The notes under the pieces are model-generated. The model ran no database searches and had not been told where the DNA came from. It saw nothing but the letters and a program-made list of their open reading frames with translations. This document shows, piece after piece, positions 59,479-64,000 of a stretch of DNA of 64,000 bases. Position 1 is the first letter of the stretch, and each line of letters starts with the position of its first letter. A program made the translations under genes and the position numbers. Source of the DNA: Paraburkholderia megapolitana (GTDB lineage Bacteria > Pseudomonadota > Gammaproteobacteria > Burkholderiales > Burkholderiaceae); the NCBI RefSeq assembly GCF_007556815.1, contig NZ_CP041743.1:744001-808000 (forward strand). The letters are read 5' to 3'.

Positions 59479-62400
59479 ATGAATGCCATCGTCCGCATCG
59501 CGCTCGCCCGGCCGTATACGTTCGTGGTCATGGCGCTGCTGATCATGATAGCCGGTGGCCTCGCCGCGTTTCGAACCCCGACCGATATCTTCCCCAACAT
59601 CCGCATCCCGGTCATCGCCGTCGCGTGGACTTACCCGGGCCTTTCTCCGGAAGACATGTCTGGCCGCATAGAGCTGCCGTTCCAACGCTCGCTCACCACG
59701 ACGGTCAACGACATCGAGCATATCGAGGGTCTCTCGCTGACCGGCATCGGTATCACGAAGATCTACTTCCAGCCCGGCGCCGACATCCGCATGTCGAACG
59801 CCCAGGTCACCGCGATCGCACAGACGATGCTGCGCCAGTTGCCGCCCGGCACCGTGCCACCGTTCATCCTGAACTACAGCGCGTCGACGGTGCCTATCGT
59901 CCAGCTCGCCATCTCGGGCACCCGGCTGAGCGAACAGCAGCTATACGACTACGGCCTGAACTTCGTTCGCTCGCGGCTGGTAACCGTGCCCGGCGCGGCC
60001 ATCCCTTACCCCTATGGCGGACGGGTCAGACAGATTCAGATGGACCTCGACCCGCACGCCCTTCAGTCGAGCGGAGTCTCCGCGAACGACGTCGCCGCTG
60101 CGCTTTCCAACCAGACGCAGATCACGCCCGCGGGGTTTGTGAAAATCGACGAGTATCAGTACAACTTCCGGCTGAACAATGCGCCGCCGTCGGTCGAGCA
60201 GCTCAACCTGCTGCCGATCCGCACGGTAAACGGCGCCGTGATCCGGATGGGTGACGTCGCCCATGTTCGCGACGGCTCGGCGCCGCAGCAGAACATCGTG
60301 CACGTGGACGGCCAGCGCTCGACGCTGCTGACCGTGCTGAAGTCCGGCGCGGCATCCACCATTGCGATCGTGAACGGCGTCAAGGCAATGCTGCCGGACG
60401 TGTTGAAGGGACTGCCCAAAGCGCTAACCGTCACGCCGATCAACGATCAGTCGATCTTCGTCAAGTCGGCTGTCGCGGACGTGGCGCGCGAAGGCGCGAT
60501 CGCCGCGGCACTGACCAGCCTGATGATCCTGCTGTTCCTCGGATCGTGGCGCTCGACGCTGATCGTCGCCACCTCGATCCCGCTGTCCGTGCTCGGCGCG
60601 GTCGCTGCCCTGTCCGCGTTCGGCCAGACGTTCAACGTGATGACGCTCGGTGGACTGGCCCTCGCAGTCGGTATCCTGGTCGACGAGGCGACCGTCACCA
60701 TCGAAAACATCGAGTGGCATCTGGAACAGGGTAAGGACGTCCGCACCGCGATTCTCGACGGCGCGCAGCAGATCGTCGTTCCTGCCTTTCTTTCGCTCGC
60801 CTGTATCTGCATCGTCTTCGTGCCGATGTTCTATCTGCCAGGGGTGTCGGGGTTCCTGTTCGTCCCGATGGCGCTATCGGTGATCTTCGCGATGGTCACG
60901 TCGTTCCTGCTGTCGCGTACCCTCGTCCCCACGATGGCGATGTATCTGTTGCGGCACCACGCGAAGGACGACGCGCACCCCGACAGCTTGCGTGGCGGTG
61001 GCCGTCTCGCCAGATTCCAGCGCGGCTTCGAGCGACGCTTCGAGACCTTTCGTGCACGCTACGGACAGCTGCTGCAAACCATCCTCGGCAACCGGCGCAT
61101 CTTCGTCCTTGGCTTTCTCGGCTTCACGCTCGCCAGCCTGCTGATCGCCCCGTTTCTCGGACGCAACTTCTTCCCGCAGGTGGATGGGGGGTCGTTCACG
61201 CTCCACGTCCGGGGACCGATCGGCATGCGCATCGAGGAAACCTCCGCGCTGTTCCAGCGAATCGAGCGACAGATCGCGCAGGAGATTCCCGCAGCGGAAC
61301 TGGCTTCCGTCACCGACAACATCGGTCTGCCCAACAGCCCCACCAACACCGTCTACGATTCGTCCGGAACCATCGGCCCACAGGACGGCAACATCATCGT
61401 CGCGCTCAGGCATGGACACGAGCCGACAGCGCGCTATGTCCACGCGCTGCGCGCAGCACTTCCGGCACAGTTCCCGGAAGCGACCTTCGCGTTCCTGCCC
61501 TCCGACATCACGAGCCAGATCCTGAATTTCGGCGCGCCCGCACCGATCGACATTCAGATCACCAGCATGCGAACCGACGTGGCGCGGCAATACGCGGAGA
61601 AGGTGTTGCGCGAGATCCGTCGCATCGATGGACTCGTCGATGCGCGGATCCAGCAGCCCGCGAGCTACCCCGAACTGCGGTTCGATGCCGATCGCACCCG
61701 GATCAACCAGCTCGGGCTCGATGAAGTCGACGTCACGAACAGCATCGCGACCTCGATCGCGGGCACGTCGCAAACCGCGCCGATCTACTGGCTGAATCCA
61801 CAGAACAAGGTCACCTACCCCGTCGTGATCCAGATGCCGGAATACCGTGTGAATTCGCTCAACGATATCGCCGACCTTCCGGTCACTGCGAACGGCACCG
61901 CACAACCCCAGGTTCTTGGCGCGCTGGGCACCATCAAGCGTGGCACTACTTCCGCCGTGGAGACGCAGTACAACATCCGGCCGCTCATCGATGTCTACGC
62001 CGGTGTCGATGGGCGTGACCTGGGCGCGGTAGCCGACGATGTACGGAACGCGTTGCAGCGGCTCGACAAGGACCGGCCGGAAACCGTCACCGTGACGCTG
62101 CGCGGCCAGTACGAGTCGATGAACACCGCCTTCTCGGGAATGGGCTATGGCCTGTTGGGCGCCGTGGTGCTCATCTACCTGTTGATCGTGATCAACTTCC
62201 AGAGCTGGGTCGACCCGTTCATCATCGTCTCGGCGCTGCCGGCGGCGCTCGCCGGCATTTGCTGGATGCTGTTCGCGACCGGCACTCCGCTGTCCGTCCC
62301 CGCACTCACCGGCGCGATCATGTGCATGGGAGTCGCCACCGCCAACTCGATCCTCGTCGTCAGCTTCGCCCGCGAACGGCTGGCCGAGCACGGCAACCCT

Positions 62401-62664
62401 GCCAGGGCCGCGCTCGAGGCCGGCATGACCCGACTGAGGCCGGTCCTGATGACAGCGCTCGCCATGATTATCGGCATGGCGCCGATGGCACTCGGCCTCG
62501 GCGAAGGCGGCGAGCAAAATGCGCCGCTCGGCCGCGCCGTAATTGGCGGCCTTGCGTTTGCAACCTGGGCGACGACCCTGTTCGTGCCTACCCTCTTCGC
62601 CATTCTTCACGGCCGGCCGTTGGGTCGCCGCTCCGACTTCGAAGGAGCCCTCACCAATGTCTGA
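59479..62664 (+). CDS. RND family efflux permease
   Basis: This is a 1061-aa inner-membrane resistance-nodulation-division pump. Two copies of the helix/periplasmic-loop architecture are visible: helix 1 FVVMALLIMIAGGLAAF, large loops at about 40-330 and 550-870, and 12 helices in all. The proton-relay segment of helix 4 reads GLALAVGILVDEATVTIEN, where the usual AcrB Asp-Asp pair is Asp-Glu. The fusion protein start overlaps its 3' end by 8 nt. It belongs to a permease-MFP-OMF operon, here in the order permease first. Substrates are unknown. Confidence 0.92.
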   Translation: MNAIVRIALARPYTFVVMALLIMIAGGLAAFRTPTDIFPNIRIPVIAVAWTYPGLSPEDMSGRIELPFQRSLTTTVNDIEHIEGLSLTGIGITKIYFQPGADIRMSNAQVTAIAQTMLRQLPPGTVPPFILNYSASTVPIVQLAISGTRLSEQQLYDYGLNFVRSRLVTVPGAAIPYPYGGRVRQIQMDLDPHALQSSGVSANDVAAALSNQTQITPAGFVKIDEYQYNFRLNNAPPSVEQLNLLPIRTVNGAVIRMGDVAHVRDGSAPQQNIVHVDGQRSTLLTVLKSGAASTIAIVNGVKAMLPDVLKGLPKALTVTPINDQSIFVKSAVADVAREGAIAAALTSLMILLFLGSWRSTLIVATSIPLSVLGAVAALSAFGQTFNVMTLGGLALAVGILVDEATVTIENIEWHLEQGKDVRTAILDGAQQIVVPAFLSLACICIVFVPMFYLPGVSGFLFVPMALSVIFAMVTSFLLSRTLVPTMAMYLLRHHAKDDAHPDSLRGGGRLARFQRGFERRFETFRARYGQLLQTILGNRRIFVLGFLGFTLASLLIAPFLGRNFFPQVDGGSFTLHVRGPIGMRIEETSALFQRIERQIAQEIPAAELASVTDNIGLPNSPTNTVYDSSGTIGPQDGNIIVALRHGHEPTARYVHALRAALPAQFPEATFAFLPSDITSQILNFGAPAPIDIQITSMRTDVARQYAEKVLREIRRIDGLVDARIQQPASYPELRFDADRTRINQLGLDEVDVTNSIATSIAGTSQTAPIYWLNPQNKVTYPVVIQMPEYRVNSLNDIADLPVTANGTAQPQVLGALGTIKRGTTSAVETQYNIRPLIDVYAGVDGRDLGAVADDVRNALQRLDKDRPETVTVTLRGQYESMNTAFSGMGYGLLGAVVLIYLLIVINFQSWVDPFIIVSALPAALAGICWMLFATGTPLSVPALTGAIMCMGVATANSILVVSFARERLAEHGNPARAALEAGMTRLRPVLMTALAMIIGMAPMALGLGEGGEQNAPLGRAVIGGLAFATWATTLFVPTLFAILHGRPLGRRSDFEGALTNV

Positions 62665-63832
62665 CACAGATCGGTTCCCCACCCAGGGCTCCACGTCGCT
62701 CAGAACGTACACGATCGTCGCCGCCATCGGCTTCATCGCGATCCTCGCCGTGGGCACAGCGATCCGTCTCGCCGCGCGCGACGATCTGCACAAGCAGACC
62801 ATCGCGAACCAGACGCTGACCGTGAACGTGATCAGGCCCGGCGGCAGCGCGGCCGATGCCCTCGTGTTGCCGGGCCGCCTGCAGGCCTGGAACCAGGCGC
62901 CCGTCTATTCGCGGACCAATGGCTATCTGCGCCGCTGGTATGTGGACATTGGGCAGCCCGTGCGCGCAGGCCAGCTCCTCGCCGAGGTCGACACGCCGGA
63001 AGTAGACCAGCAGTTGAACGCTGCGCGCGCGGCACTGGCGACCGCCGACGCCCAGCTCGACCTGGCCCGCTCGACCAGCGCGCGCTGGGGTCGCCTGCTG
63101 GCCCAGGAAGCGGTCTCTCAACAGGATGCGGACGAGCGCCGCGGCGATTTCGCTGCGCGCGTGGCCATGCGCAACGAAGCAGCGGCCAATGTCCAGCGCC
63201 TGCAAACGCTGACAAGCTTCAAGCGGATCGTCGCGCCCTTCGACGGAATAGTAACCAGTCGCTCGACGGACATCGGTGCACTGATTGTCGCGGGCACAAC
63301 GACAACCCAGCCGCTCTTCACGATCTCCGACGTATCGCATCTGCGGATCTACGTGAGCGTGCCCGAAGCCTATGCGTCGACGATGCGCGATGGACTCACT
63401 GCGCGGTTTGCAGTCTCGGATCATCCGCATCGGACCTTCGAGGCCGCGCTCGCGCGCTCGGCGGATTCGGTGGACCCCGCGTCCGGTTCGATGCTGGTAC
63501 AGCTCGTCTACGACAACAGCGCCGGTCTCCTGAAACCCGGTGCCTATGCGCAGGTGACGTTCGATCTGAACCGTGACAAGCACCGCGCGGTCGGCGCCGT
63601 CCGCATTCCGGTGAGCAGCCTGTTGTTTCGGCGGGAAGGGACAGCCGTTGCGATCGCGAACCCGCAAGGTCGCGTGAAGGTTCAGCCTATCGTCATCCAG
63701 ACGGACTTCGGCAGTGAGCTCGAAGTCACCGGACTGAAGCCGGACGACAACGTGATCGACAATCCTCCTGAAGACATCCGCACCGACGACCAGGTGAAGA
63801 TCGTCCGCGCAGGGAGACCGGGTCATGCGTGA
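62657..63832 (+). CDS. RND periplasmic adaptor (membrane fusion protein)
   Basis: This is a 391-aa HlyD-family adaptor. An N-terminal anchor helix (TYTIVAAIGFIAILAVGTAI, about residues 17-36) is followed by a beta-barrel/lipoyl half (APVYSRTNGYLRRWYVDIGQ, QLLAEVDTPEV), an alpha hairpin (about 120-190) and the second lipoyl strand APFDGIVTSRSTDIGALI. The start at 62657 overlaps the permease stop (8 nt) and has GAAGGAG upstream. Its stop overlaps the outer-membrane-factor start (ATGCGTGA). It should bridge the permease and the outer-membrane channel. Confidence 0.92.
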   Translation: MSDTDRFPTQGSTSLRTYTIVAAIGFIAILAVGTAIRLAARDDLHKQTIANQTLTVNVIRPGGSAADALVLPGRLQAWNQAPVYSRTNGYLRRWYVDIGQPVRAGQLLAEVDTPEVDQQLNAARAALATADAQLDLARSTSARWGRLLAQEAVSQQDADERRGDFAARVAMRNEAAANVQRLQTLTSFKRIVAPFDGIVTSRSTDIGALIVAGTTTTQPLFTISDVSHLRIYVSVPEAYASTMRDGLTARFAVSDHPHRTFEAALARSADSVDPASGSMLVQLVYDNSAGLLKPGAYAQVTFDLNRDKHRAVGAVRIPVSSLLFRREGTAVAIANPQGRVKVQPIVIQTDFGSELEVTGLKPDDNVIDNPPEDIRTDDQVKIVRAGRPGHA

Positions 63833-64000
63833 ATGCTGCTGGCCGGTTTGCGTGATGTTGCTGTTGCTGTCGGGTTGCGATCTCGCGCCACGCTACACGC
63901 AACCGTCGATCGCGGCCGCGCCGACGACATTCAAGGAGAGCGGACCATGGACGCCCGCGCAGCCCGATGACGGTGCCTATCGCGGAGCATGGTGGAAGAT
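63825..64000 (+). CDS. Outer-membrane efflux factor (OprM/NodT type), partial
   Basis: Only the first 58 residues lie in the window. They form a lipoprotein signal, VCVMLLLLSGC, followed by DLAPRYTQPSIAAAPTTFKE. This is typical of NodT/OprM-type TolC-like lipoproteins. The reading frame begins at 63825 within the fusion-protein stop, so the operon is complete in order up to this gene. The remainder lies beyond the window. Confidence 0.85.
   Translation, partial: MRECCWPVCVMLLLLSGCDLAPRYTQPSIAAAPTTFKESGPWTPAQPDDGAYRGAWWK

Overview
The window is high-GC DNA of a Burkholderiaceae type, most likely Paraburkholderia or Burkholderia sensu lato. The evidence is a phasin, a type-2 leuA, pobA, a BrnT/BrnA pair, MipA/OmpV, an RND efflux operon and many small regulator-plus-transporter modules. 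No rRNA, tRNA, integrase, IS element or CRISPR array was seen. The accessory gene content and a second-looking bamA suggest a secondary replicon, but that is inference.

Layout. 1-2.4 kb: a MarR regulator, a divergent MFS exporter broken by a 1-nt frameshift, and a phasin. 2.6-5.5 kb: a GbsR/MarR-type regulator between an SDR-DoxX/DUF2269 pair and a DCC thiol oxidoreductase, with the same 18-bp palindrome in front of both targets. 5.5-9.3 kb: ACS-family MFS, asparaginase and a GntR regulator, then an NTF2-like protein. 9.3-27.6 kb: a BamA paralogue, a small unknown protein, an ABC exporter behind a leader-peptide-like 5' region, and a 4251-aa autotransporter whose passenger holds 35 PATR-type repeats. 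28.2-31.4 kb: a D-amino-acid cluster (DSD1-type enzyme, RidA, HAD hydrolase, LysR). 31.6-34.4 kb: brnTA and leuA, the latter preceded by a leucine-rich leader peptide and terminator-like hairpin. 34.6-36.9 kb: a SiaA-SiaB-SiaC partner-switching module without siaD. 36.9-41.0 kb: pobA, a DUF3857/transglutaminase protein, a multibranched structured intergenic element, and an Lrp regulator. 41.0-51.2 kb: a probable aromatic/acyl-CoA catabolic cluster (orphan ABC binding protein, acyl-CoA ligase, DUF2783, FAD monooxygenase, an MBL protein with an altered metal motif) divergent from tandem IclR regulators, a Tat-exported MBL hydrolase and a CobW GTPase. 51.5-54.1 kb: DUF4118 protein, esterase and MipA/OmpV. 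54.2-56.6 kb: ChaC, a LanD/Dfp-like flavoprotein and a methyltransferase. 57.2-64 kb: DHA2 exporter, methyltransferase and an RND permease/fusion/outer-membrane-factor operon cut by the window end.

Most notable: (i) the giant repeat autotransporter beside a non-canonical BamA and an ABC exporter, with a 6-unit segmental duplication in the passenger; (ii) a 146-nt multibranch element with two mutually exclusive closing stems ahead of the Lrp gene; (iii) the leuA leader; (iv) several clear, testable operator palindromes (4386/5003, 31542/31576, 47217-47252); (v) a LanD-like flavoprotein with altered catalytic motifs. All functional assignments come from reading motifs; no database search was run.
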